Below are positions 26,879-35,737 of a DNA stretch of 64,000 nt, in pieces. The number at the start of each line of letters is the position of its first letter. Position 1 is the stretch's first letter. The stretch is from assembly GCA_011365025.1 (NCBI GenBank), contig RDOF01000014.1, positions 7,889 to 71,888 on the forward strand. Direction: 5' to 3'. A model generated the notes under the pieces. It saw only the letters and a list, made by a program, of their open reading frames with translations. It did no database searches and was not told the origin of the DNA. A program made the position numbers and the translations under genes. The DNA is from Candidatus Thorarchaeota archaeon (GTDB lineage: Archaea > Asgardarchaeota > Thorarchaeia > Thorarchaeales > Thorarchaeaceae).

Positions 26879-27659
26879 CCTGGTCTTTCATAGCCTTCTC
26901 CTGCTCTACCTTGAGAAGATCAAGAATCCGAGCGCGGTATGACAGGCAATCCGGTGAGGTTCTGACTCGGGGTTTAGGAAGGGCAACCTCAAACTCAGCA
27001 ATTATCTTCCCCGGGAGATTGCTCATCACCAGTATTCTGTCTGACATGAACACGGCCTCATCCACGTTATGAGACACGAAAAGGACCGTTGATCCCGTTT
27101 CCTTGCTTATTCGCATGAACTCCTCCTGAAGATAGTTCCTTGTCTGGGCATCTAGGTTCGAAAATGCCTCATCCGCTATCAGGATATCCGGTTTTGTCAC
27201 AAGACTGCGTGCCATCTCTGTCTTTCTAGCCTGACCGCCAGAGATTTCATGAGGTAGATTGTCCTCAAGCCCCCGCATTCCCACAATTGCAATCATTTCG
27301 TTTATGAGCCGACTTCTTTCAGGCTCTTCAATATCTGAAATCTCAAGCCCAAAAGCAACATTTTGCCTGACGGTGCGCCAGGGGAAGAGTGACTCTTGCT
27401 GAAAGATATATCCGGCTCTGTTATGGCCCGGCTTTACCTGCACATCATCTATTGAGACATACCCACTATCCGGTTCAAGAAGACCTGCTATGATTTTGAG
27501 TAGTGTTGTTTTGCCGCATCCTGATGGGCCAACAATGCTCAGAAACTCGCCATTTTCAACGTTGAAAGATATGTCTTCGAGTACTACTGTTTCTCCGTTG
27601 TCCTCGTTTGGATACGCTTTGCATATTCCCTGAACGGATAGCCTCGGCAAGCCAGACAC
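26850..27659 (-). CDS. ABC transporter ATP-binding protein (SsuB/TauB-like)
   Basis: ATPase of the same importer, 269 residues: Walker A GPSGCGKTTLLK, Q-loop FQQESLFPWRTV, signature ISGGQARKTEMARSL (SGGQ) and Walker B DILIADEAFSNLD followed by the H-loop in LFVSHNVDEA. The residues match nitrate/sulfonate-type ATPases. It is unusual that the ATPase is on the opposite strand and convergent with its permease, with overlapping 3' ends. Coordination must therefore rely on two promoters. Confidence 0.92.
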   Translation of the reverse strand: MSGLPRLSVQGICKAYPNEDNGETVVLEDISFNVENGEFLSIVGPSGCGKTTLLKIIAGLLEPDSGYVSIDDVQVKPGHNRAGYIFQQESLFPWRTVRQNVAFGLEISDIEEPERSRLINEMIAIVGMRGLEDNLPHEISGGQARKTEMARSLVTKPDILIADEAFSNLDAQTRNYLQEEFMRISKETGSTVLFVSHNVDEAVFMSDRILVMSNLPGKIIAEFEVALPKPRVRTSPDCLSYRARILDLLKVEQEKAMKDQARLKPPVAT

Positions 27660-27841
27660 CTATCCATATGTGAAAGAAAGCCGGTTAAATACTGTCCCTT
27701 TTGGCTTTCGTCCCAAATTGCGCAAAAGGACTAAAACCCAGCAAGGTTCAAAAAGGCGGCTTACGCAGTTGTTGACGTCAGGGTAGATACTATTTATCTT
27801 ACAAATGGGCTCTAATCCTGCTAGCCTATGGATGGTAGTTG

Positions 27842-30166
27842 ATGGTGACCTCCCCAAGGATTCTCTTTGAAGTCGAAGACGATAGGAGCACAAGCGCTAT
27901 TGCAGTGGGTAACATCACTGGGGCCGGCAGTTCGCAAATCTGTACGGGCGACCGAGATGGTGTTTTGAAGCTCTATGAAGTACTAAACGGTGAAACCAAG
28001 TTTCTTGCACAGAAGGATCTTGAAGGGAGTATCCTCTCAGTAAGGGTCGCAGATGCAAACAACGATGGTTTCATGGAGATTGTGGTTGGAAGAAGCTTAG
28101 GTCCGCATGATATTGAAGGAGAGGCAGGTACAGTCCAAATCTACAGATACGCCCCCAGTGGCCAGCTGGAGCTTCTTGCAGAGAAGGCCGTCGGGAGTTT
28201 TGTGACGACTGTATACGTGACCGACGTCACAGGGGACAACAAGAATGAGATATTGGTGGGGGCAAGTGATTCCACACTCCGGATTTACAAAATGGACACT
28301 GAGAACAATCTCACGGAGTATGTCAAGCACAAACTGGAAGACATGCCCATTGCAATTGGAACTTGTGATGTAATTGGCGATGAGATTGATGAGATTGTCA
28401 CAGGCAACTTGGATAAGACCCTTCGTGTCTTCAAGGTTCGCGACCATTCCATCGAGCAAATCGAGGTCCTTGACCTACCCAGTCCCGTCATCTCCGTCAC
28501 TGCTGGTGACGTGCTTGGCGACCGAAAGATGGAGCTTGGGGTTGTCACTCGGGACGGTTCTGTTCGGGTCTACCGCAATGAAGAGAGTAAGCTCGACCTA
28601 TTCACAAAACTGGACAATGTGAAAGCACTATCTGTGCGAATTGAGGAGATCAATGCTGACCATATGGATGAGCTCATCATTGCCACATCAGACTACAAGG
28701 TCCTGGTCTATAATCTCCAGATGGCCGAACTCCAAATGATTGCTTCTATGGACTTGGGTGTCAAGATACTATCAATCAGCATAGGCGATGCCAATGGTGA
28801 TGACCGGAAAGAGATACTAGTGGGAATCTCTGATGGCCCGCTCAAGGCATTCGAGGGAATGTATCAGATAATCCCCAAGTTTGAGGTGAGTGCAGAGGTC
28901 AAGACCAGCGCTGACCTTACGGGAAAACTCACGCTAGCTAATGTTTCTGACCAGCCTGTCAATGGAATCACCGGGAAGATCTACTGGTTCCCAAAGGACT
29001 ACCTAGATGTAACGCCCCAGCAAGTACGCTTTGACCTTGCTCCCGGCGAAACAAAATGTGCAGAGATACAGCTTGCTCCAAAGAGCGAAGGCTCTGTCAT
29101 CATAAGGCCAATAGTTCTCATGTGGACAGATGCTGCAGGACAAGTCAAACAGGTGACAACCCCTGAGACCGCCATTCTCGTGGAAGAGGGTGCAGTGGTC
29201 GCTGCTCCTGCCGCTGAGCCTGCTGTCATGCTTCAGCCCACGACAGAGTTTACTCCCCACGAAACAATTGTCGAGGACGAATCGCCATTTTCTCCTGTTA
29301 GTGGTACGGGCTTTGGAGAAGTCTCCAAGGAGAGGGCGGCGGAGATTCTACGCACGACCACCCCTGATGATTCGTCGGAGTCTCTCAAGGCCGCTGAGGA
29401 ATTGCTTGACCAGCTCTTCGGAATGGAAGAAGAAGGAACACAGGACCTCTCTGTTTTTGATGATGTGTCTGCGATGATTGAGGAAGAGGCCCCTGTTGTC
29501 ACACCCCCGCTCGCTGTAGACGAGACCATGACAGAGAGCCTGTTAGTAACGGAGATTAGAAACAGGACGCCGAAGCCGCCTCGACCCGGTACGCCTAGCG
29601 ATACCTATACCTATCTGTTCAAGGTGATGGTCACTGGTGAGGGTGCCGTTGGTAAGACAACTCTCGTCAATCGCTACGTGACGGGCATCTTCGAGAGAGA
29701 CTACAAGACCACGATCGGAAGTCAGTTCGCCGTCAAGCTCGCCCACATCTCACCGCCTGAGACCGACTACTCTGTTGGCATCAAACTGCAAGCCTGGGAC
29801 GTAGCTGGGCAGGCACGATTCAAGGCGGTGCGGAAGATGTACTATAGCGGTGCAGCAGGCGTCATTCTTGTCTTTGACGTGACGCGCCGGAGGTCCTTTA
29901 CGGAGTTGTCAAAGTGGGTTGCAGAGGCTGATGAGTCGGTGGGTTCAAGAGTTCCAATGATAGTAGTTGGTAACAAGATCGACCTCCCCGATAGGGCGGT
30001 ACCGTCGGACGAGGCAAAGCGATGGTCCGAGGACCAGGGCTTTCTCTACATGGAGAGCAGTGCAAAGACCGGAGATGGTGTAGCCGATATGTTCTCGGTG
30101 CTCTCAGAGATGATGTGGAAGGAAGCCAGAAGAGCCACCGAAGCAAAGAAGATGAAAGGCAACTAG
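27842..30166 (+). CDS. Seven-bladed beta-propeller / Ig-like / Ras-family GTPase fusion
   Basis: A 774-residue protein. Residues 1-345 contain seven repeats of about 45 residues of the form D-x-x-G-D-x-x-x-E-I-x-x-G-x-x-D-x-x-L-x-x-Y (for example DVTGDNKNEILVGASDSTLR), an FG-GAP-type propeller. Residues 347-445 are a strand-rich Ig or adaptin-ear-like domain (LTLANVSDQPVNGITGK, FDLAPGETKCAEIQL). Residues 446-588 are an acidic, Pro-rich linker. Residues 590-774 are a complete Ras/Rab GTPase: GEGAVGKT (G1), YKTTIG (G2 Thr), WDVAGQ (G3), NKID (G4) and ESSAK (G5). There is no membrane segment, signal peptide or C-terminal Cys for prenylation. Rab-like specificity is suggested by the switch sequence. 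It is convergent with iorB, sharing a CTAG at the ends. The ATG two codons into the frame was preferred to TTG 27839. Confidence 0.9.
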   Translation: MVTSPRILFEVEDDRSTSAIAVGNITGAGSSQICTGDRDGVLKLYEVLNGETKFLAQKDLEGSILSVRVADANNDGFMEIVVGRSLGPHDIEGEAGTVQIYRYAPSGQLELLAEKAVGSFVTTVYVTDVTGDNKNEILVGASDSTLRIYKMDTENNLTEYVKHKLEDMPIAIGTCDVIGDEIDEIVTGNLDKTLRVFKVRDHSIEQIEVLDLPSPVISVTAGDVLGDRKMELGVVTRDGSVRVYRNEESKLDLFTKLDNVKALSVRIEEINADHMDELIIATSDYKVLVYNLQMAELQMIASMDLGVKILSISIGDANGDDRKEILVGISDGPLKAFEGMYQIIPKFEVSAEVKTSADLTGKLTLANVSDQPVNGITGKIYWFPKDYLDVTPQQVRFDLAPGETKCAEIQLAPKSEGSVIIRPIVLMWTDAAGQVKQVTTPETAILVEEGAVVAAPAAEPAVMLQPTTEFTPHETIVEDESPFSPVSGTGFGEVSKERAAEILRTTTPDDSSESLKAAEELLDQLFGMEEEGTQDLSVFDDVSAMIEEEAPVVTPPLAVDETMTESLLVTEIRNRTPKPPRPGTPSDTYTYLFKVMVTGEGAVGKTTLVNRYVTGIFERDYKTTIGSQFAVKLAHISPPETDYSVGIKLQAWDVAGQARFKAVRKMYYSGAAGVILVFDVTRRRSFTELSKWVAEADESVGSRVPMIVVGNKIDLPDRAVPSDEAKRWSEDQGFLYMESSAKTGDGVADMFSVLSEMMWKEARRATEAKKMKGN

Positions 30167-30768
30167 GCGTTTGCTATCCTCGCAAAGTCATTCTTGCCCC
30201 CCTCAAAAGAAACTTGATTGATATCCCACTCTCTCAGAGTTGTCTTCAGTGCCTCAATGATAGAGTTCTCAGATAATGGTGTTAGTGCACTTGCTACCAG
30301 TGCCCCAATCATGTAGACGTTGAGAGAGCGCTTTGTCCCCGCTTTCAGGAACGCCTCGGAAGGGTCCAGAAGGTATGCCGTCCCGCAAATGGCACGCAGT
30401 GATCTCCCAATTGTCGTGACCTCTGGATATACGGCCCTCCCCGCAATTGATTCCGGGGTTTCGACTTTCGCAGTGCTAGCAATCGCCGTGGTACGGGGCG
30501 TCGCCAAGTCGACCGCTGCTCTGAGCGACTCCAAGGGTTCCAATCCTAGGAGAAGGTCCAGCTGTCCTTGGGGAATAAGGGGCCCAAGGTCCTCTGAGCC
30601 CAAGCGAAGATGTGTCAACACGGTTCCTCCACGCCTAGAGGCTCCGAAGGTCTCTCCAATTGTGGGGGTGAGTCCCTGTCGAAGTGCTGCTGTGGCCAAA
30701 ACACGACCACAGACCAAATTCCCCTGCCCTCCAACACCTGCAATCAGGATATTGTATTGCTCCTTCAC
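30163..30768 (-). CDS. iorB: Indolepyruvate ferredoxin oxidoreductase, beta subunit
   Basis: Second subunit of IOR, which oxidatively decarboxylates aryl-pyruvates (from Trp, Phe and Tyr) to aryl-acetyl-CoA with ferredoxin. The 201 residues start NILIAGVGGQGNLVCGRVLA, the gamma-domain signature shared with PorG, followed by TFGASRRGGTVLTHLR. Its ATG overlaps the iorA stop by four bases. Confidence 0.92.
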   Translation of the reverse strand: MKEQYNILIAGVGGQGNLVCGRVLATAALRQGLTPTIGETFGASRRGGTVLTHLRLGSEDLGPLIPQGQLDLLLGLEPLESLRAAVDLATPRTTAIASTAKVETPESIAGRAVYPEVTTIGRSLRAICGTAYLLDPSEAFLKAGTKRSLNVYMIGALVASALTPLSENSIIEALKTTLREWDINQVSFEGGKNDFARIANA

Positions 30769-32648
30769 GAGTCCTCCCTCCTTATGGCATCATGTGGACA
30801 GACCGGGATACACGCGCCACAGCGGACGCACAGGTCCTCATTGACCTCTGCCTTGTTGTTCTCCTCATTCCACCCCAGCGCCAAGCAAGCGAACTGACTG
30901 GTACAAATTCTGCAGCTCTCACCCTTGCAGGATTCGATATCAACAAGGACCCTTGAGAGCCCCTCATAGGTCTCTCCTAATCCCTGTTCCTCTAATCTGC
31001 AGACGCTCTTGATAAGGAGGACCTTTAGACCACTCATCTTGACGGCATTATGGATTGCGTTTATCATAGCCTCAATGTCTGCAGCATCTAGAATCTCAAA
31101 ATACGCAGGTTCTACTGCCTTTACGATTTTTTCAATACTGACCGGAGAATTGCCGGGCGATTGTATGAACGAGCCTGGATGGGATTGAAATCCTGTCATG
31201 GCGGTCGTTGAGTTGTCAAGAATTAGGAAGGTGACATTAGCATTCTTGTGCTTGGCATTTACCAATCCCGGTAGACAGGCATGGAAGAAGGTCGAATCTC
31301 CCGCTACAGTCACCACCTTCTGCTTCAAACCGAATCTCTCAAGTTGGCCCAGTCCATTCGCTGTGCCAATTCCTGAACCCATTGCCTGCATTGTATTCAT
31401 AGATTCATTGTAGAACACACCCAGTGAGTAGCAACCAATATCCCCGGTGACGATCAGTCCTTCTTTGATTCGTCTTCTCACTCTGCCAAGCGCCCAGTAT
31501 ACATTCCGATGAGTACACCCTGCACAGAAGGTCAACGGTCGGGGAATCAACATCTCCTTTGCCGACATGATTGTGCTTCTTACTTGCTCATCCTGATCCT
31601 TCATCGGGATGCCCAAGACGGATCTGAGGGCTTCCATGACAATATTCGTATCGAGTTCACCAAAAGATGGGACAGTGCCATTCCTTTTCCCGGAAAACGT
31701 AGGTTTCTTGCTCCACTGCAATTCACCCACCATGGCCAGGACGGCATCCTCAATGAAGGGGTCTACTTCCTCAATAAAGAGGACCTTCTGCCTTTCCCTA
31801 ATCCACTCTGCAAGGGTTTCTCGGGGAATAGGATGCGTCGTGACGAGATTAGCCACTTGCACAGAGGAGGCACCAAGAAGATCTACAGCTTCCTTTGCAT
31901 AACGAAAAGCAATACCACTTGCTAGAATGAGTGTGTCTGCTCCAGTGTCGTTTGATAATCCATTCAACCCGGTTAGCTCAAAGCTCTTCGCGATGTCAGC
32001 TAGTTTCTCCACAAGGTTTCTGTGTCTTAGATGGGGATTAGGAACGTTATAGGGGGCTTCAGCAAAGTTCTCAGACAGGTGACGGCCGATCGAATCCACT
32101 TCTCCAAGCTGAATTACTGAACGAGAGTGACTGAGCCGTGTCGTGCTTCTAACAATAACGGGTATCTGATATTTCCGTGAAAGCGCAAGCGCCATTGGAA
32201 TTGCGTCCTTGGCTTGCTGACAAGTTGCTGGCTCCAAAAGAGGAAGATATGCCGCTTTCGCAAAAAATCTTGAATCCTGCTCGTTACTGGAACTATGCCC
32301 CCTGGGATCATCACAGACGACAATCACAACGCCCCCCGGCCCTATCCCTGAGAGATTCACATTGAGAAGGAAATCAGCGGCTACGTTCAGACCCAATGAT
32401 TTCATTGGACAGATTGAAGGAAGTCCAGCCCAGCTTGCCCCGACACAGGCCTCAAGTGCAACCTTCTCATTCACGCTCCACTCCACATAGATGTCCTGCT
32501 CCTCTGAAGCCTTCATCAAGGTGGAAGCAATCTCTGTTGAGGGAGTTCCAGGATAGGATGCGCAAAAGCAAATGCCCGCTTCAAGTGCACCACGTGCAAT
32601 GGCTTCATTGCCGCTCATCAAGACCTTGTTTCTGGAGCTAGATTCCAT
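30765..32648 (-). CDS. iorA: Indolepyruvate ferredoxin oxidoreductase, alpha subunit
   Basis: 627-residue fused subunit of IOR. Residues 10-200 hold the PYR-like domain (GNEAIARGALEAGICFCASY), the middle part carries VTGDIGCYSLGV and AGDSTFFHACLPGLVN of the TPP domain, and the C-terminus carries cysteines CRICTSQFAC plus CVRCGACIPVCP for two 4Fe-4S clusters. Chosen ATG is preceded by GGAAGG with 6 nt spacing; upstream frame start (32723) adds a basic, unrelated stretch. Works with iorB in amino-acid fermentation. Confidence 0.92.
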   Translation of the reverse strand: MESSSRNKVLMSGNEAIARGALEAGICFCASYPGTPSTEIASTLMKASEEQDIYVEWSVNEKVALEACVGASWAGLPSICPMKSLGLNVAADFLLNVNLSGIGPGGVVIVVCDDPRGHSSSNEQDSRFFAKAAYLPLLEPATCQQAKDAIPMALALSRKYQIPVIVRSTTRLSHSRSVIQLGEVDSIGRHLSENFAEAPYNVPNPHLRHRNLVEKLADIAKSFELTGLNGLSNDTGADTLILASGIAFRYAKEAVDLLGASSVQVANLVTTHPIPRETLAEWIRERQKVLFIEEVDPFIEDAVLAMVGELQWSKKPTFSGKRNGTVPSFGELDTNIVMEALRSVLGIPMKDQDEQVRSTIMSAKEMLIPRPLTFCAGCTHRNVYWALGRVRRRIKEGLIVTGDIGCYSLGVFYNESMNTMQAMGSGIGTANGLGQLERFGLKQKVVTVAGDSTFFHACLPGLVNAKHKNANVTFLILDNSTTAMTGFQSHPGSFIQSPGNSPVSIEKIVKAVEPAYFEILDAADIEAMINAIHNAVKMSGLKVLLIKSVCRLEEQGLGETYEGLSRVLVDIESCKGESCRICTSQFACLALGWNEENNKAEVNEDLCVRCGACIPVCPHDAIRREDS

Positions 32649-32768
32649 CTTCATCCTTCCAACTCTCAGGCTGCATTGTATCAGAAAACACTTCCGCCAC
32701 GTCTTCGCATTGTGATGTACCAAAGAAAAAAAGAAAAGGGGCGCATAAGGTCAGAATACGAGTAAACA

Positions 32769-33833
32769 ATGACCTCTAAGCCAAAGAGCATGGCTGGAAA
32801 AATATCATCCTTGCTTTCAATCTCCCACGACAAAGACGTTGACGGGCTTGCTTCTGCAGCTATTGTGTGGAGGTATGCCAAATCCAAGAATCTTGACTTT
32901 GATGTTATGCTTACTGACTATGGATCATTTGAACAGGTCTTTTCCAGCGTTGCAACAAGGCGAAATACGCTAATCATTATTACTGACTTGGGCATGGACG
33001 AATCCAGTCTGGAACTGGCCCAAAGCGGACTATCACGTGCAATAGCTCAAGGCTGCCGTGTCGTCTGGCTCGACCACCATCAGTGGTCCGGCCAAACAGC
33101 AAAGGCCATTCTTTCTTTGGGAAACAAGCCCGTATTGAAGATAAACCACGACCACTGCGCAGCTGAAATTGCTTTCAAGGTACTCATGCCAAGGGACAAG
33201 GTCTGCGAGGAACTCGCTCAGATAGCGCACGATACCGATTTCAATCTGAGAATGATAGACGCCGCAATAGCCCTGACTGATGCAGTATCGATTACGCGAT
33301 TCAACTCCATTGCGAAAAAAGAAGACGTCACCGACGCACTTCTGCCCCTCCTCCAAAGTCTCGCAGAAGATGGAATTCAAGGAGTCTGGGATGATTCTGG
33401 AAAGAGATTCAAAACCGCTCTTCTTGACCAACAGGTTCGTCAGTACCGCAAGGAACGCCTTAAACGAATGAGAAAGGCTCTTGCAGGGCATTGCGACCAG
33501 AGGATTCACGGAAAGCTTGTACGGATTATTGAAATGCCAAGCGGCGTGACCACCACCGATATCGGAACCTACCTGGCTGATGCTGAGAATCTGGAGCTCG
33601 AAGGACAAAACTTGGAAGTCGCAGACCTCTTGATAACGCTCAGCCAAGGTGGGCTTCTGGGTATTAGGCGAGGCAACGACTCCACCCTTTGCGATGCGGC
33701 TGCTAAACTCTTCAATGGAGGTGGCCACCCCTATGCCGCCGGAGGGGAGTATGGTATGTACGAAGACTTCAAGGCAGTCTGTGATGATATCTTCCTAACC
33801 CTCTCAAAGAGCCAAGAATGGATTACGAACTAG
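32769..33833 (+). CDS. DHH/DHHA1 family phosphoesterase
   Basis: 354-residue DHH-superfamily protein with the metal and phosphate motifs SHDKDVDGLASAA, DLGMD, WLDHHQW (DHH) and AHDTDF, and the C-terminal DHHA1 motif GGGHPYAAGG. This combination is typical of RecJ-like nucleases, nanoRNases and cyclic-dinucleotide phosphodiesterases; archaeal relatives act on oligonucleotides. No extra nucleic-acid binding domain is present, which favours a small substrate. Convergent with the regulator gene, overlapping by four bases. Confidence 0.88.
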   Translation: MTSKPKSMAGKISSLLSISHDKDVDGLASAAIVWRYAKSKNLDFDVMLTDYGSFEQVFSSVATRRNTLIIITDLGMDESSLELAQSGLSRAIAQGCRVVWLDHHQWSGQTAKAILSLGNKPVLKINHDHCAAEIAFKVLMPRDKVCEELAQIAHDTDFNLRMIDAAIALTDAVSITRFNSIAKKEDVTDALLPLLQSLAEDGIQGVWDDSGKRFKTALLDQQVRQYRKERLKRMRKALAGHCDQRIHGKLVRIIEMPSGVTTTDIGTYLADAENLELEGQNLEVADLLITLSQGGLLGIRRGNDSTLCDAAAKLFNGGGHPYAAGGEYGMYEDFKAVCDDIFLTLSKSQEWITN

Positions 33834-34813
33834 AGCGATTGTTGTTCCTTCTTCATTCTTGCTACCTGCTCCATTATCAAGCCAAGAAAGTCCTGAGCCT
33901 GCGCCCATAGCTTCTCAAAGGAAATAATTGCGTCTTCAATGAAAGATGGATTATCTTCATAACGAATGAAGGCTGCAATATCTGCCTGAGCAACATCGGT
34001 CAGGTATAGCATAATCCGGTCTTTGTTAACGCCCAGAATTCTATACGTACGAATTCCTGGTGGAAGAACTCTGACCTCAAGATTCCCCAGTTGCGTGCTC
34101 TTGGTGAACAGCTCTACTACATTCTTCATGTACCCTCCGAGTCGAGTAAGGTCTGCTGAGTTTCCCTCGCCAGTGAGAATCATCAATCCCTTGACCTTAA
34201 CGCCTCGAAATGTGGCTTCAATGATTTTCCTGTCTGTTGGACTACTGAGCAGCCCGGATTCTAAAATAAAGATCGGATTCACCGTCCAAATCTCGTCCCC
34301 AGTTCCTGCCCTTCCAATAATCTCCTGGTCAATTACTGCTCTAATATTATCAAGACCTTCGATGACTTCCGATTTCGCTCCTAGTCGCTCACCCTTCAGG
34401 AAATTCATGACCTCGGTGGCTAGCTGATTACTGTCCGTAGTCCTAAGTAGCTCTTCTTTTTCAGAGAGAAGTTTCTTCCTTTCTCGTAACTCCAGTTCCC
34501 TTTTGCCCTTCTTTCTTTCAACACCTTGCGCTAGTGAATCCTTTGTAATCATATATTTGACAGGTCGGGCTATTCTGTCGATTAATACGAAGCCATCTTC
34601 TGAGAGCTCATTAAGGCCCTTGTAGAACCATGTTTTGGAGAGCTTCTTGGATTTAACAGCTCGACTTGTCACCTGTTGCCAAATCTGTTTGGCGGTCACC
34701 CATCTTGAGAATCCTCCGGCTACGTCATATAGACACCCCAGCAAGTCAATTTCGAAGTCCGAGATCTCAATCCCCAGTCGTCTAAGATTCTTCACTGTTT
34801 CCTGGATTTTCAT
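33830..34813 (-). CDS. TrmB-like transcriptional regulator, paralogue 1
   Basis: 327 residues. Residues 15-95 are a winged helix-turn-helix (SRWVTAKQIWQQV, LSKTWFYKGLNELSEDGFV), residues 95-125 a charged coiled coil (KKGKRELELRERKKLLSEKE), and residues 140-310 a phospholipase D-like ligand-binding domain without catalytic HKD motifs, as in TrmB sugar-sensing regulators. This is one of three tandem paralogues transcribed together toward geranylgeranyl reductase but on the same strand, and none has an obvious target. The ligand is unknown. Confidence 0.7.
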   Translation of the reverse strand: MKIQETVKNLRRLGIEISDFEIDLLGCLYDVAGGFSRWVTAKQIWQQVTSRAVKSKKLSKTWFYKGLNELSEDGFVLIDRIARPVKYMITKDSLAQGVERKKGKRELELRERKKLLSEKEELLRTTDSNQLATEVMNFLKGERLGAKSEVIEGLDNIRAVIDQEIIGRAGTGDEIWTVNPIFILESGLLSSPTDRKIIEATFRGVKVKGLMILTGEGNSADLTRLGGYMKNVVELFTKSTQLGNLEVRVLPPGIRTYRILGVNKDRIMLYLTDVAQADIAAFIRYEDNPSFIEDAIISFEKLWAQAQDFLGLIMEQVARMKKEQQSL

Positions 34814-34819
34814 TGTTGA

Positions 34820-35737
34820 TCACCTAGAGCTGCCAAATATGGTTCCTACGGGCTCTGCATCCTTGAAGTCTCTGTCGAACGTTGCCATCGCTTGGGCAAT
34901 GAGCAAAGGATTGCTTGCCTTCGGAATCCACGTCACGGCCATAGGGTTTTCCGATACGACAAGCACAATTCCTATTCTGGCAATGCCAATGAACTGATAC
35001 GTGGCTCTTTTTAGAGTCCTAATTCTGTAATCTACATCAAATCCCAAGATTTGGGCTATGTCATAGTATTTTCGCATTCTTCGTTGGATTGCCTTTGTAG
35101 GCCTGAATTGACCAAGCACCCTAAGCTTCACGCCTCGATCTACAAGGTCTGACATCCAGGAAAGCCTGTCTGCCGATAGATCCGTTTCAAGATCCAGCCA
35201 ATCAACTGTGGCTTTGATGACCTCCCCTCTTCTTGCCTTTGAGAAAAGCTCTGATCTAAAAATACGAAGTAGTCCATCTATTCCGGTCGAAAAGTGCGGG
35301 CGGTCTTCTGTCTTTGATCCACTCATAAGTTCGATGAGCGACTTTCCAAGTTCCGATGATTCCATTTGAGTGAAAGCTTGTAGGTCTTTGTCGATTCTCT
35401 TAATCTCTTGGTCCAAGGATGTTTCGCACTGAGAGATCTTCTTTTCGAAGACCTTTGCTAGTATTCCTATGTCCGTCGTGTATCTATGACGATATCCCCC
35501 CTTGTCAGCTCGAACGTAGCCATCACGGACCAATGATTTGAGCTGACGATGAATCAATGAGCGGTCAACGCTCTTTCCGTCAGTCGACGCTTCCAATTCG
35601 GCTTTTATCTTGGGTAACTCAACAAAGGCTCCAATCTCATTTTCCGCATGTATGAGTGCTTTCAAAACTTCCATTCTCTTTGAGGATAGGTCTACCTCAA
35701 GAATTTCCATTATCTCCTCTAGCGTGCTTTGCGTCAT
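34820..35737 (-). CDS. TrmB-like transcriptional regulator, paralogue 2
   Basis: 305 residues, same order as its neighbours: winged HTH (ENEIGAFVELPKIKAELEAS, VDRSLIHRQLKSLVRDGYV), coiled coil near residues 110-125 (SQCETSLDQEIKRIDKDL), then a PLD-like effector domain. The C-terminus VTWIPKASNPLLIAQAMATF matches VTREFNPDLIDNAIADF in paralogue 3, which shows they descend from one duplication. Its ATG overlaps the paralogue 3 stop by four bases, so the three genes are one transcript. Confidence 0.7.
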   Translation of the reverse strand: MTQSTLEEIMEILEVDLSSKRMEVLKALIHAENEIGAFVELPKIKAELEASTDGKSVDRSLIHRQLKSLVRDGYVRADKGGYRHRYTTDIGILAKVFEKKISQCETSLDQEIKRIDKDLQAFTQMESSELGKSLIELMSGSKTEDRPHFSTGIDGLLRIFRSELFSKARRGEVIKATVDWLDLETDLSADRLSWMSDLVDRGVKLRVLGQFRPTKAIQRRMRKYYDIAQILGFDVDYRIRTLKRATYQFIGIARIGIVLVVSENPMAVTWIPKASNPLLIAQAMATFDRDFKDAEPVGTIFGSSR

